A stretch of 64,000 nt of DNA from Daphnia pulex (Eukaryota > Arthropoda > Branchiopoda > Diplostraca > Daphniidae), in NCBI RefSeq assembly GCF_021134715.1, contig NC_060020.1, positions 8,928,001-8,992,000 on the forward strand, read 5' to 3'. The notes beneath the pieces were generated by a model. It made no database searches. It saw only the letters and a program-made list of their open reading frames with translations, and was not told where the DNA came from. Shown in pieces: positions 12,857 to 25,303 of the stretch; positions within the stretch are counted from its first letter, which is position 1; every line of letters begins with the position of its first letter. Made by a program: the position numbers and the translations under genes.

Positions 12857-14293
12857 CTAAAAATTAAATGTACAATTTTTATTTTATCACAATTTGCATG
12901 ATCAATATTTAGTAATCACTCAATGAAAATTCAAAGAACAGAATCTACTGCATATTGAGAGATAAGTCAGATAACCTATTTATAATAAACATTTCAGAAA
13001 ATCAAGAGTAACCTGGGTCATTGATAATAAAACTTCTTGAAAAGCTTTTCGTTTCTTTTAACAAGACTGGCTCACGATCGACTTGTTTGTTGTTTCGTAC
13101 AGTACACTGTTATTTAATTATTAAACATAAAGATGTAAGCACTAAAAATCGTAAAATGAGCAACTAAAAGGTGTCTGCGATTCGTTCTTTCGTTTGCAGA
13201 AATAACCGAGTCACAGAGACACCTAGCGTTACAAATTGAAAAAGTTAAGTTGCTAAAAAATTTTGTTTCATGGTATCCGCTGGTTAATTCAGAAATTTGA
13301 AGGAAGGGAATGAAAATACATCAGAGGAAAGATTGTCGCGTGTTAAACACGGAACAAAATTCATGTTAAATCCAGTGCATTTCGGCTTATTTGGAAGATA
13401 GTAGTAGCTAAAGAATTGAATAACAATTCATTTTATTTATTGTAGATACAATACCTGGGACTATGAATAAAAATGAAAATAGAAAATACACTACAGTTGT
13501 AACTGTGATATCGCTAAATAATTTACTACATTTCCTTAAAAAAATGCTTTGTAGTTTTTACTTTTTAGTCTCTTAGCCTGACCTAAACCCCCCTTTTTTT
13601 TACTAACTTGTATACCGCCGTTACCGCGGGCCGCTGCCACCTCCTGCCCTGCGTGCTGCCGCCTGCCGCTATAAAAGGACTTTTTGAAAATAGTTGGCAA
13701 CGTTTAACGTGTTACTCCAGTGAAACCAGAATTATTTTTTCTCTATTTGCCGCATCAATCCAAGCAGAAAATTTTTTTGAGATTGAACGTCATAAGTTTA
13801 TGACATTCTTAACGGCCATAACTAATTAGAACAACGTCGTCATCGCTGGAATTTTTAAACTATAGATTGATGTAAGTAAAAATCTCTGTAATTTGTAATA
13901 TTAAGAAGAACAAAATGGTGAACTAGAGCCATGTTACTCGACGGGAAATAAACCGCACAACTGGACTCATTTCTGAAAATAGTGCATTTGCCACTCTAGC
14001 TTTATTAAAATGTACAATCGATTCTAACAGAGTCTGTTGAAAATGGTTGGATACTTGTGGGTAGGTTGTTGTTTGAACATAACTGCATTATCAGCTAGAT
14101 GTTTTGTTCGGAGTGTCAGGTGTGGCATGTTATGATGAAAAGCTTTACATGTAAACTAGCAAACATTGCCTTGTTAAGTGTTTTCAACACAGTTTTCCAT
14201 CATCATTCATGTCTCATTACGATTGCTGAAATTGTTTAAACTGATGTCTCCGTTTTTCATGTTTGACTTATATATCCTTTTATTGTATCCTAG
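12857..14293. promoter_or_regulatory. Head-to-head promoter interval of AMPK-beta and CLASP
   Basis: The two genes diverge here. A donor-like GTTACT follows minus position 13013 and could close the non-coding first exon of AMPK-beta. A GTAAGT at 13872-13877 could close a CLASP leader exon. No TATA box is obvious for either gene. A GC-richer patch (about 13610-13670) in AT-rich surroundings may be a core promoter. Bidirectional control is inference from geometry. Confidence 0.4.
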
Positions 14294-14313
14294 GATTTGA
14301 GAGTGTCAGACAA

Positions 14314-17300
14314 ATGTCCAACTTGGATTTATTTTTACCTTTACTGGGGACAACAGATGTTAGGAAAAAAATTTTGATTGGGGATGACATAATTGCCTAC
14401 CTTTCTTCGCCTGATAACCCTCCAAAATGTGAAGATATTGGTTTGTTTATTGATGGCCTTGTTTCTTGGATCAACAACAGCAATTTCAAGGTGAATTTCT
14501 TAATTAAACATTTATTTAATCACAAAATCTTTCACTATTTCAACTAATATATCACAAAATCATTCCTAATATTGCATTATAATGACTTGTTCAGCAGTTA
14601 TTTGTCAACAGACAATTTTAGGGTGTAGTTTTTTGTTAAACTTACTGTGAACATAACTTTTGACTAACTTACTGGTTTTTTGTAGGTGTGTCAAAATGGG
14701 TTAGAAATTTTAAGTCTTTTAGTGAATAGACTAAAAGAGGATTTTCGCCCGTACATCCAGACTATCCTTCATGCCGTGATTGATCGATTAGGTATACTTT
14801 ATATCTTTAACTTTCCACAAGTTATGAAATTATTACTCTTACTAAAATGTTTTTAAGGATTTCATTTTAGTTTTCTTTTTCCCTTTCAATACCCTCTTGG
14901 CTTCTTTGAAATTTGTTTGTTTTAATTTGTATGTTTTATTTTGTAATAGAAACTAACTAAGATTTTTATTGATCAGGAGATGCAAAAGACTCGGTTCGTG
15001 AAAAGGCCGAAGATTTTATTTTAAAATTAATGGAATGGAGCATTCAACCACAAATATTGTGGGAACGGTTGCTTTCAGCCTTTGTCCACAGAAATAATAA
15101 AGTTCGAGAGGAAATTCACAAAATTCTGATCGTAACGTTAAATTCGTAAGTGTTATTATATGGGTTCATGTTCAGTCTTTTGCTTTAATCATATGTTTTC
15201 ATCTTTAGGTATGGAAGTAGCTCATTGTCACTGAACAAACTTGTGCCATCCATAGTGAAATGTCTTAGCGACCCTACGCCTGCTGTAAGGGATACTGCAT
15301 TTCAAACTCTGGTTGAAATTTATCGCCATGTTGGTGAAAAGGTTCGCGCTGATTTAGAAAAGCGAGGAAATGTCCCACCTGCCAAGTAAGTGTTAATTTA
15401 ATGGTTAAACTTGTTGTCAGTCAGATTATGAAAAGTACAATTCGAAATATTTGAAAATTAAATTAAATTCTTTTTTTCTGGTGTGACATGATTATTAAAT
15501 TTGTTTAAGCAGTTTCTTTACTTTTCTACTATGGCATGTATTGTCAAGTATAACTTGTCATAAAGATTCTTTTCTTTTGATAGGTTACATGTCCTATTCG
15601 CAAGATTCGATGAAGTTCGGGACGCTGGAGATCTGTTACCTACCGCTGTCCTCTCGGTTGACTGTAAGTTAACTATTAATTTTAAATATCCATCTTCTCA
15701 ATTCTTCTCATATGATAAAATAGTGAGCGAGGTTACTAGTCGGTCGATATTTCTTTTAAAACCCCAAGTTGAGTGTTGAGTAAGTCTCTTGTCAACAGCG
15801 ATCCTTTACATGTTGAATCTTTTACCCATAGAAAACGCAGATTTTAAAGATAGTTTCAAGTGTATGATTAAGAATTTGTTGTCAGTTGCTTAGCCAAGTT
15901 GGTCATATCATACGTATAAGGCCTTGTTCAGTATAGAAGTCCATAGATGGCGCGTACAAATTTTCTCCTATCCTCTTGTAGTGAGCAAGAAACTGGCAAG
16001 AAAAGTCCATTTGCGTCTTAAGTTTTGAAAGAAATGTATTGTTTCGTGGGTGGAGGGGAACCCTGTGAAAACATATTTTTAATGGAGTGGGAAGCATTTC
16101 ACGATTTTACCCCGGATGGATTTTTTCATCGCGAAAGACTTGTTAGTTGTTTTTGTAGCATTGCTATCTGTTCAGTCGCGCAGTCGACTGCCACTATTTG
16201 TAGACAGTGGTTGCTAATCAGATGATCTCCGTGTTGAGGGAAAGTCTTCCTTTTTTTGGTGCTGTGCAAAATTCTACCAAAATGACGAACCATCTTGAAT
16301 TTATTTGTGCCTAGTCAACTACAAAAGAATTTGAATTGTCCTCGGTTTTGCAGCATTATGTTTGACCCCGAAACCGAAACTCAGTTACCGACCCCAAGTG
16401 ACGTTGATGTCGATTGGAATGGGTTATCTCGTTTAAAATTTGGCACGAGATTCCCCTCATCTCAAAATGACTGTACCGATACTGATCGGACCCTAGCAAA
16501 GCAATCTTCAAAATCCACGGAAATAGCCAATACTGTTGATGTGGAGTATGAGCAAGCTCCTTCCAGCGGTATTAGTAGTGCCAAAGATCTTGTGTTTACC
16601 CGAAAGCAAAGTCTGAATAGTGGGGACGATGAACGTTTTCCGACCTACGTGATAGCGAACGAAAAGCCAGCAGCGATGAGAAAACCATCTTTACTGAAAT
16701 CGCCCGTAGCCACATCTGATTTGAATCAGACTGCAAATCGCGCTTTCCATTTTACCCCACAGACTAGATGTACTCCTGGTTTTCAAAGAAGTTCGTCAAC
16801 GGTCACAGGAGTTGATTGGGGTGACGATAATGAGTGGATTATACTATTTGACAATTTGCTCAATTCCACATGTGCACCATACAGGAAACAGCCCAATAGG
16901 GACATTTATGGTAAATGGCTTTAACGTTTTTTGCAACAAAATGTGTTGGGGTTACTTGCATTGAATTGGGAAATGTCTATTATTCGGTTAGGCTCTATCG
17001 TGCGCCTTAAAAAGAATGATATCTACTTGTTGGTTTTATCGCAGTTTATTTTGGACACGGTATCATAGTGTGGCCAGTGTGGCAAGCACAATTATCCTTA
17101 TCTTTTCCTTACTCCTTCGCACAGTCAATAAAATTCTACATCACATAAGGTGTAGTAGTTAAAAATATAAATTTACCGTAATTCGATAATGAATCGCTAG
17201 TAGCTAGTTTTTGTTAGAGACAAAGTTTTCCTCGGAAGGATGAGAAATACCGGTGAAGCTACAGACGAAATCAGACGTGTACCTGGAGGCGATTCTTCGG

Positions 17301-20300
17301 TCGGCACTCGGCACCGAATTTTTTAACGTGTCAAAGAGAAAGTTTTTAAAATCTGGGTGCGACAACCAACTATTCGTCGAGAGTTGCCGTGAAGGTCACG
17401 ACGTTCTTCGTCATATCCTCACGTACCGATTTTAGGTTAATAAACCGGTTACGCCAAAAAGTGAAAGATTGAAAGAAAAGACTTTATTAACTGTTACCCC
17501 ATTATTTACAAACTGTCAGAATGCCAGACCGCAAAAAATTGAAAAAAACAAATTTGTTGTCGTTGTTGATTAACAATTTTACACGCATTAAAGTAAGGTA
17601 ATGCATATTCGCGTGCCGATATTAGTGGTGGAATCTGTTTGAACGAAGTTCAGCTTTTTTTAAACATGTCATCAATGAGATTACAAAAAGACAATTGGAA
17701 TTTAGGTATGGCTAAGACCACGGAAGATGAACCTGACCGCTCCTTGGTAAGTTGAATTTCGTAATTTTTATTGAAGAAACATAAAATTCAAAATTACAGG
17801 TTTTTCGCTTTGCGACGTATTACTTTTCATTAATAATTTTGAAAAAAGTTTTCGATGAAGCATTTGTTAAATTTGTTCTTTTTAACATAGTTATTGACGG
17901 GATCAAAAAGAGCTACAAGTGCCCCTGCCGTACGGAAATTGGTGGTACCATCTAGTATCACCAAAACTGTAACCTCATCCATTGCCAATACAGGTATTAT
18001 TTGTTTCTTCTTATGTTATTTCTTAAAATTCCAATGTACTTTTAAGTCTTGTAGATCATAATAAATATTTGAACTGATAGAAAGCATTTTGGGTAACAGA
18101 CAAGTTTTCCTTGCATTGCGGGGGGGGGGGTGCAAGGTTCTCTGAAGAGCCACAAGAACTTAATGTCTTTTTATCTAACATTATATTTGTCTTTCACGTA
18201 CTTGATATTCCGTAGTTCTATCATTTGATTTTTTTAATCATTTGTTTGTTGTAACAAGCTCCCATGACAGGAGGAGGAATGGATGAGGAGACTTTCATAA
18301 GAGCATTTGAAGACGTTCCAAAAATTCAGATATACTCTGCCAAAGAAATGGAAGAACATCTGATAAACATGAGATCGATTATCCAAGATCCCAACAATGA
18401 TTGGGCCAAACGAGCCGAAACTGTAAGTAGAAATTTCATCTAAACAATTACCCATATTCGATTGTCGCATCTTCCTAATTATTCAAACGTTTGCGTCACA
18501 GTTAAAAAAGATTCGATCTCTGTTGATTGCGGGAGCCGCCAACTACGATGAATTATGGCAGCATATCCGCCTCTTGGAAACGGCGTTTCAAACAAGCGTG
18601 AAAGATCTAAGGTAAAACAGTTAAATTGGGTTGAAAACTACTTTCTTGACTTCTTAAAATTCAATATTTAATGTTTACAGGTCTCAAGTTGTGCGAGAAG
18701 CGTGTGTGTCAATTGCATTCATGTCACAACAATTGCAAAACAGATTAGATCACTTCGCTGAAGCTTTGTTGAATCCGTTAATCATACTGATTCCAAACAG
18801 TGCAAAGGTTTGCTATGTGCCCTATTTCTCCGATCCTTTTTTCTGCTGCTAGTGCTGTTTGGCTACATGTCACTTTGTCTTGCAGATCATGGCTACAGCG
18901 GGCACCGTCTGCATACGCTTCATCATCGCACATACTCACAGTGCTCGGCTTATCCCCATTCTCACCAATCACATGACTTCGAAATCCAAGGATATTCGCC
19001 GTGCCATGTGCGAATTTCTAGATCAGCTGCTTCACACGTGGCCCACGCACATTCTTGAAAAACACGTCGCTCTCATTCAGAGTGCTGTGAGCAACGGCAT
19101 CAAAGATGCAGACCCGGATGCCCGCGCGTTTTCTAGAAAGTAGGCGTTGTTTCTTTTTCTAAATTCATATTTCGTTCTTTTTTTTTTTTCGTTCAGGTTT
19201 TAAATATATTACGTTGCTTTACAAGGAGCGTCTCATCTGATTTTATTATTGTTATTATTTATATTATTATTATTTAGGGCCTATGGTGGATTCGCTTCCC
19301 ATTTTCCTGCTCAGGCCGATGCGTTGCTTCATTCTTTGGATCTCTCTTACCAGAAACTGCTCTACGGAGAGTCAAGTCTTTCCAATTCCAGTTCGAGCCA
19401 TTCATTACAATCCGCCGGGGTGTCTCGACCTTCGTCAAATGCAAATTCGGGGCCAGCGTCTCTTCCAGTTCATCCGCGTTTAAAAGTCGGCTCATCAGAG
19501 AATTTAACCAGGCTTCCTGGAATTCCTCCGAGAAAGATAGCGATGCCTTCTTATGGTGCACGGCCAGGAGGTGGGATAAATGGAGCAGTGACCAGTGGTA
19601 TTCGTTCGAATTCTGCCATCGATTTACAAGCCGCCAATCGGGCTGTCCGGAATATTAGAGGAGGCTATGTTGCGCCATTGCGTAAGTTCATGTTGAAATT
19701 AGTAATTGTGTTGCAGGCCTTTTCTAAATTTGGTCTTTGTTTTCCATTTTTACAATCTGATTTATTTGCGATGCAAATCGAAAAAATAGCTCCCACTAAA
19801 AAAGATAGTAATTCTTCGGATCCCCGTGCTGTCACCTCTCCTGATCACCGGAGTTCTAGGACCCGTTCAAGGACTTCGGGATCTTCGCAGTCTCAACGTA
19901 TGTTATCCTTCGTATCTTAATAACATTTTTCACTTGTTTGCATTTCCTTCACAATAAAGGAAGACATAGATTCCACTTGAATGTCGTGTACGGACCCCTT
20001 TTTGCTTATGAAGATGCTTATGATTTTCTATTTATTCCATGTTCCCAATTATTTGAATAGCTGGCAGCCGATCAGGATCGCCTTCGTCTAGATATTCATA
20101 CAAAACGTACGATCCTTCTGGAACTCCTGTGCGACATGTAGACAGTTCAACATTAGGTCGTCCCAGGCGATTATCCAGTAGTGGAATGGTCGCCAACGCA
20201 ACTCCACCTCGTGGACCTCGGAGCAGCAACACGAGCCGTGAACCAAGTCCTAATCGTGGTGGAAATCACTCAGTGCTCTCCAAACCTGCCAGGTGATACA

Positions 20301-23112
20301 TCTGTTTTATTTACTCAAGTTAACGTGATTAAAATATGGTTCTCGTTATAAAAACACCTGTAGAGTTCGTTCACAATCTGGATGTAGCGAAAAAGGTACC
20401 CCTAGTCGTCCGGTGCTAGCCCAGAAAATCCTCCAGCAAAGCCGCGAAGCCGAATCTGCTCTCTCTGATGCTCTGGTATTTTATTTGAATATCTATCAGG
20501 TTGCGCCAAACAAAATTGTTTATTACATTTCATTTTTGCAATAGACTCGCCCGCGTGTTGGAGGATATGACGATCACTCCGACGAAAGCGAAACGTCGAG
20601 TGTGTGCTCAGAACGTTCCATGGATTCAGTAAACCGTCGCTCCGATGTAAGTCGATAGTCATTTTTAAAATTAAAGTTAAAATTTATCTTGTTTTACTTG
20701 TGCCGTGGCTTGCTTCTTTAGCGCCATTTTCGGGAAAATTGGCTTGAATCACCCCACAAGGATATTTACGATATTATCACTGCATGTTCCAGTACTCATT
20801 GGTCCGAGAGGAAAGAGGGTTTAATGGGACTGCAAGCCTTCTTGCGCTCTGGAAACTTGATTCCAACGCATGAATTGCGCAAGTTAATTGAAATCCTAGG
20901 GAAAATGTTCACTGACGCCCATACTAAAGTAAGTGATATTATTATTGTTTTTTATTCGTTGCTTTTCTCAAGCAATCCATTTTGACTATTTATTCACCTA
21001 AACATTTCTATCTTCTGCAGGTTTTCAGCTTGTTTTTAGATGCGTTAACGATTTTGATTGAGATTCACAAGGATGATATGCACGAAAATTTGTATTTTTT
21101 AATGAGTCGTCTGCTCAACAAATTGGGTGCTGATCTTTTGGGATCTGTTCAGGCTAAAACCTTGAAAACATTGGATTTAGTCCGGTAAAATTCAACAGAG
21201 CTGAATTCTCGTAAAATGATAATTCATATTGATAATTCATATTATCTATGTATGTTCTAGATACTGTTTCCCGTATTCCTTACAAATGGCATTACTCTTG
21301 CGATTCATGATGGATAACACGCAAACACCAAATTCTCGCGTAAAGGTGGCTTTACTTAATTATCTAACTGCATTAGTTCGCGACATGCAGCCGTCAGACT
21401 TAACTGCTGTTACGTCTCAAATGGGATCCCCAGGTGCGTTTAAAAGAAAACTTGTTTTGCGATGAATTGTTTGTTCATTCGTCCGTTCTCAGGTTTAATG
21501 ATGGGTATGGCGGGAGTTGGAGCTTCGGTGTCTCCACAACTCGTTGAAGCTTCAATTGCTAAAGTAGTGGCATGGACCAGCGACGTCAGATCTGCCGAAG
21601 TTCGAAAGGCTTCACAGGATGCGATTTACGCTCTATTTAGTTTGCATCCAGCTGAGGTGACACGTATACTTAACACACTCCCAAAAGTGTGTCAGGTAAA
21701 CAACGAAGATTTTCTTATTGAAATTTTTGTGATTTTGTGCTGTTTTATTTTTCTCAACGATACGTTTTTTTTTTGTCTTCTATTATTTTTCCAATAATCT
21801 AATAGGATAGTGCAGGACAAATCATTCAATCTCAATTAAACCGAACCATGGATAACGTAAGCTTGAATAGAGCATCGGATTCTCCTACATCCGTTGTTGC
21901 AGGTTCCTCGCCACTGAGATCACCCGTCACACCTCAATCACAATTTCAAATGCCGATTCTGTCGTCTCAGCAACCGTCGACGCCAACCTATTTTTCGAAA
22001 ATCTCTTCATCTAGGTCGCTGGAAAATGACGAAAATGAGCATTACAATCCAGAAGAAGTTTACAAGTACGTATGAATGTTTTTTTTTTTTTTTAGATTTG
22101 ATAGAGACATATTACTTTATTTGTTTACAATTAATTGTGTTTCTTAGATCGATCAGAAAAACCACTGCGGAAATCCAAAATTACAGTTTTGAGAAATCCT
22201 CTTTGGAGCGGGACTCAACATCACAAGATTCTGGCATATCGCAGCTGTCACACCTGTCGTTCGAAAAGAATAAAGGAGAAATCAAATCCTTACCATTGGA
22301 AGAGAAGCGTCAGAAAACTCTACCAAATTCTGTTGGAACTGACGTTTTCATGTCACCCATGGAGCAGGCCGATAGAGCAACGATGCAGCGAATTCTTGCG
22401 TTATTCGGAAAAGAAGATTCGGAATCGCGCAAGGACGCCATGCGGATGCTGACGCAGTTGATGCACCAGGGCGCTGGCAATTTGATTGAAGACAACTTCC
22501 GCCCCGTCTTCAAGCACTTGGTGTCGTGTCGTGAAGATCCCGACTCTTTTGTTCGCCGTCAAGTATTCAATCTTTGGGCAACCATGTTGTCAACTCCTAG
22601 ACTGCTGGAAGAAATGGAAAACTACGCTGACTTAATTCTTGTCAATATTTTTCGGGCACAACGTGATCAAGAAAGAGAGGTGCGTTTAGATTTCTGCATT
22701 TATTTGTTTGTTGAACCGTATCTTAATCTTGTGATTTGTTCAACAGGTTGTTCGTTCGGCAGAAAGTTGCGCCAAAACCTTAGCTGCCGTTCTGTCGCTG
22801 AACAAGCTTATTCGCATTTTAAAACATGCCATTGGTGATAATTACCCTGAAAACTATACTGCGATCAAAACCCTGACGCGGTTGGTTGAACAACGTCCTC
22901 ATGAAGATACCGTAACTATTTTACCCGAAATGATGCCTGCCCTTCTGCGTGCCACTGACCATGCCGAGAGTATTGTGCGAAAAGCAGCTGTTTTCTGCAT
23001 CGTAGAAATTTACAAACGAGCACCGGACGAATTGAAACCATACCTAGAATCACTGAATAGCAGCAAAATGAAATTGATCAACGTTTACATTCAGAGAGCT
23101 GGCCCTACGTAG
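14314..23112 (+). CDS. CLASP: CLIP-associating protein (CLASP; Chb/Orbit/MAST)
   Basis: Microtubule plus-end and kinetochore protein that rescues and stabilises microtubules. Exons: 14314-14490, 14686-14791, 14977-15145, 15209-15385, 15584-15663, 17706-17746, 17891-17993, 18259-18422, 18502-18611, 18681-18807, 18886-19139, 19278-19681, 19790-19897, 20061-20292, 20364-20475, 20545-20646, 20722-20928, 21021-21184, 21261-21433, 21493-21695, 21806-22065, 22148-22679, 22747-23112. All are GT-AG with consistent phases, giving about 1456 residues (fly and human about 1490-1540). TOG1 covers residues 1-235 (GLFIDGLVSWI, RDTAFQTLVEIYRHVGEKVR). TOG2 starts near 290 (DEETFIRAFEDVP; KKIRSLLIAGAANYD; AKIMATAGTVCIRFIIAHTH). 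A Ser/Arg/Pro-rich linker runs about 520-820. TOG3 starts near 830 (KDIYDIITACSSTHWSERKE) and the C-terminal CLASP domain spans about 1230-1456. A classic SxIP EB-binding motif was not seen. Acceptor for the first coding exon is at 14291-14293, so the 5' leader is spliced. Confidence 0.96.
15664..16357. other. CLASP intron / possible upstream region of the alternative exon
   Basis: No coding exon is supported. It lies just 5' of the candidate alternative exon and may hold its promoter or a non-coding leader; a TTTTGCAG acceptor at 16346-16353 would join such a leader. Confidence 0.35.
16358..16910 (+). other. CLASP: Candidate alternative first exon of CLASP (184 codons)
   Basis: An open frame starting MFDPETETQLPTP at 16358 runs 184 codons into a GTAAAT donor after 16910, leaving phase 1. 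The upstream TOG1 exon (ending 15663) also leaves phase 1, so both could feed the shared exon at 17706. The frame cannot be an internal exon: joining 15663 to the TTTTGCAG acceptor at 16346-16353 would shift it. The predicted segment is Ser/Thr/Asp-rich, probably disordered, with two Trp-containing acidic patches (DVDWNGLSRLKFG, GVDWGDDNEWIILFD). Human CLASP genes also use alternative 5' exons that omit TOG1. Alternative: intronic ORF with no transcript. Confidence 0.5.
16911..17665. other. CLASP intron without visible exon
   Basis: Between the two candidate alternative first exons. A 60-codon ORF at 17253-17435 has no fitting splice phase or recognisable motif, and nothing else is seen. Confidence 0.4.
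17666..17746 (+). other. CLASP: Candidate short alternative first exon of CLASP
   Basis: An ATG at 17666 (MSSMRLQKDNWNLG) reads in frame through the TTTAG acceptor at 17701-17705 into the shared exon ending 17746, adding 13 codons. If transcription begins just upstream this gives a third, shortest N-terminus without TOG1, similar in layout to the gamma forms of human CLASP2. If the acceptor is used instead, the added part is intron. Confidence 0.4.
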
Positions 23113-23264
23113 AGCCGTCCTTGTCGATGTCGCGCCTATTCTCACGGCATTCTCGTTTTACACGCGTGACCATTTAGTGAGCCGCTTTTCATATTATTAT
23201 TCGATTCTTATTACTCGATCTTATTAAAAACAAAAACTACAAAAAAACTAAGGAAAAGAAGGAC

Positions 23265-23270
23265 AATAAA
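23265..23270 (+). terminator. Poly(A) signal of CLASP
   Basis: AATAAA about 150 bp after the CLASP stop codon, followed by a short A run. It fits a short 3' UTR typical of compact arthropod genes. Confidence 0.55.
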
Positions 23271-24237
23271 AAAAGTAGCAACAATCTTTCGCGTTCTTTG
23301 TAAGCAGTTTACAAACTTCACAGCTTCAGCCATTCTGACTGCTCTCCAGCAATTAATCCAATTATGCATTCCTAATAATAGTAAAGTATTATGGATTTCT
23401 CAATTTTCAAACTAATACATCCATTGAAATATGTTAGTGAATTTGTTTAACGGTTTATAATGAGTGGTTGGATATTGGTATGCTTCTGTCATATTTGAGC
23501 TTGTGGGCAACAAAAGCAAGGGAAATATTAGCAGCGCTAGAAACTGCTAAGTTGCACGTATGCAACACAGTCAGTAAACTAATAACGTGCGATAAGTGTG
23601 TAAGTTTCACATTTTTTTTTCGCCTTGAGTTTATTCCATACAAACCCTTCACTAATGACTATTTTTCATCATACTTTTTGTTAGTAAACCAAGTGAATTG
23701 TTGCGTTAGTAACTGAATGCATTCTGAACCGAATTTTTCGTTTGCTGACTCTTCCCTGCATCATACTGCCACATTAGTTGTAAAACAAATGTTATTCTGC
23801 AATCATAAGCACCTAATTTCAGTTAATTACCTTTGTTTTTACACACTTAATACATGCATACACTTTTAAACTAAATACATTATTATATGGCAAATTAATC
23901 AAAAGATTAATTTTGACTAGTACGCTGACGGATCGCCTTCAGTGTTTTTCTTAATAATACTTTTTTTTTTAAATGTTTGAACAATTGATTATATTTGACT
24001 ATCGGATATGAATTGTCCATCGGGGGATATTCGCCTATTTCAACTACGTTCGCATGACTAAGAGGATCGTTCAAATTTAAAATACGCAGATGCTGCTGTG
24101 TTGTAATGGTTTTATTTCGTTTTTATTAATGTAAATCCATTTAAAGGAAAATCTGAAGAAGTTGAAATAGTAAATATTAATCTTGTGTGTCATTTCTTTG
24201 ACAAATTCAAGCTGTGTCGGACAGAGCAGTTCCATCG
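23271..24237. other. Convergent 3' intergenic region between CLASP and the SIFamide gene
   Basis: AT-rich and without coding support. TTTATT at about 24112-24117 reads AATAAA on the minus strand and is a plausible poly(A) signal for the SIFamide gene, about 120 bp past its stop. Confidence 0.45.
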
Positions 24238-24671
24238 CTATTTCGAACCAATTGGGAGCCAATCGCTGCACGCGTTCATAGCCGCATCGCAAAGAAGCTG
24301 CAGATTCGAGGGCGATTCAAGTTTGTCTGTGCCTGTACAAGTAAAATGAAATTGCCCATTAAATTTCAACTATATACTAAAATTTAATATCGAAACTATA
24401 ATCACACCTGATGAAACAATAACAGTTTTCATCTTTACAAGTAAACAAGAAACAATGTATTACACAACATTGCGCCAAATATAAAAATATAGCTATAAAT
24501 ACGATATGCGACTAACCCAACCTGAAAAACAGTTTATGTTTTACCTTGATTACTACGTTTGCCAAATATGCTGCCATTGAACGGCAGCTTACGAGTGGCT
24601 TCTGCCACCTGCCCCCAGAAAGTAAGAACGACGACAACACAGACCATGACGACTATAAAACTGGAACGCAT
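24238..24671 (-). CDS. SIFa: SIFamide neuropeptide precursor
   Basis: Two exons on the minus strand, 24671-24545 and 24332-24238, joined in phase 1 (GTAAAA donor, TGTACAG acceptor) to give 73 residues. A hydrophobic signal peptide (MRSSFIVVMVCVVVVLTFWG, cut likely after VAEA, residue 25) precedes TRKLPFNGSIFG and a KR dibasic site. Convertase cleavage and amidation at Gly would release TRKLPFNGSIF-amide. Insect and decapod forms read A/GYRKPPFNGSIF-amide; the Thr-Arg-Lys-Leu variant is the one I associate with Daphnia. The C-terminal peptide keeps the conserved paired cysteines and Trp (LLCDAAMNACSDWLPIGSK), as in other SIFamide precursors. SIFamide is a brain neuropeptide acting through a GPCR, linked in flies to sleep, feeding and courtship. 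The gene appears complete. Confidence 0.95.
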
Positions 24672-25303
24672 TTTAGATATCAGAGTCTGAAAGACGGATG
24701 AGGATACAAATCGGTTACAGACCAATTCAGAACCCGGACTGCGACATCCTTCTCAGCTCCAACTTGTTTTTATACCCAAGCGTAGCCACTTTCACGGTTT
24801 TACAGATAGCTTTTGTCATCCAAAACTTGATTAGGACCAAAGAGGCTAAGGAAACTGGGAGCTTCGTGACTCAAAGCCCGAGGAACGTGCACTCTTCATC
24901 AGAAGGATCAAACTATAACTGAATCATTTCTTAGACTAAGAGCGTCGAATATCTCATCGCCTTTTTCCTTTTAGTATTCCCTTTGGATTTGAAAACCTAT
25001 TTGAATTAACCTTACCATATATGTTGAGACTGGCTGCACAAAACTCTTCTCCCCTGATCCCATACTTATTATTTCGAGATGCTCCTTTATTGGATCGCAA
25101 ATAGGCAACTAATATGGTTAGTTGGTTAGTTCACCATCTTCTCACGTAAAATTCACGATTTAAAAAATCTGGTAGAAAATCGATGGTTTATAACTTATAA
25201 ACCATTGATTAGATAAATTGAGATTCATGCGACAATCAAAACTAAAAATGTCTTAATTGAACTTTTCTTGATCAACGGCTTAACGCCATCTCGTATACAT
25301 TAG
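24672..25303. other. Upstream region of the SIFamide gene
   Basis: Holds the SIFamide 5' leader and promoter on the minus strand. An acceptor-like TTTCAG at 24688-24693 (minus) suggests a spliced leader. No other gene is supported. Confidence 0.4.

Noticed and set aside
16025..16225. 66-codon plus ORF upstream of the alternative CLASP exon
   Set aside because: No splice site links it in frame to 16358 or to 17706, and no motif.
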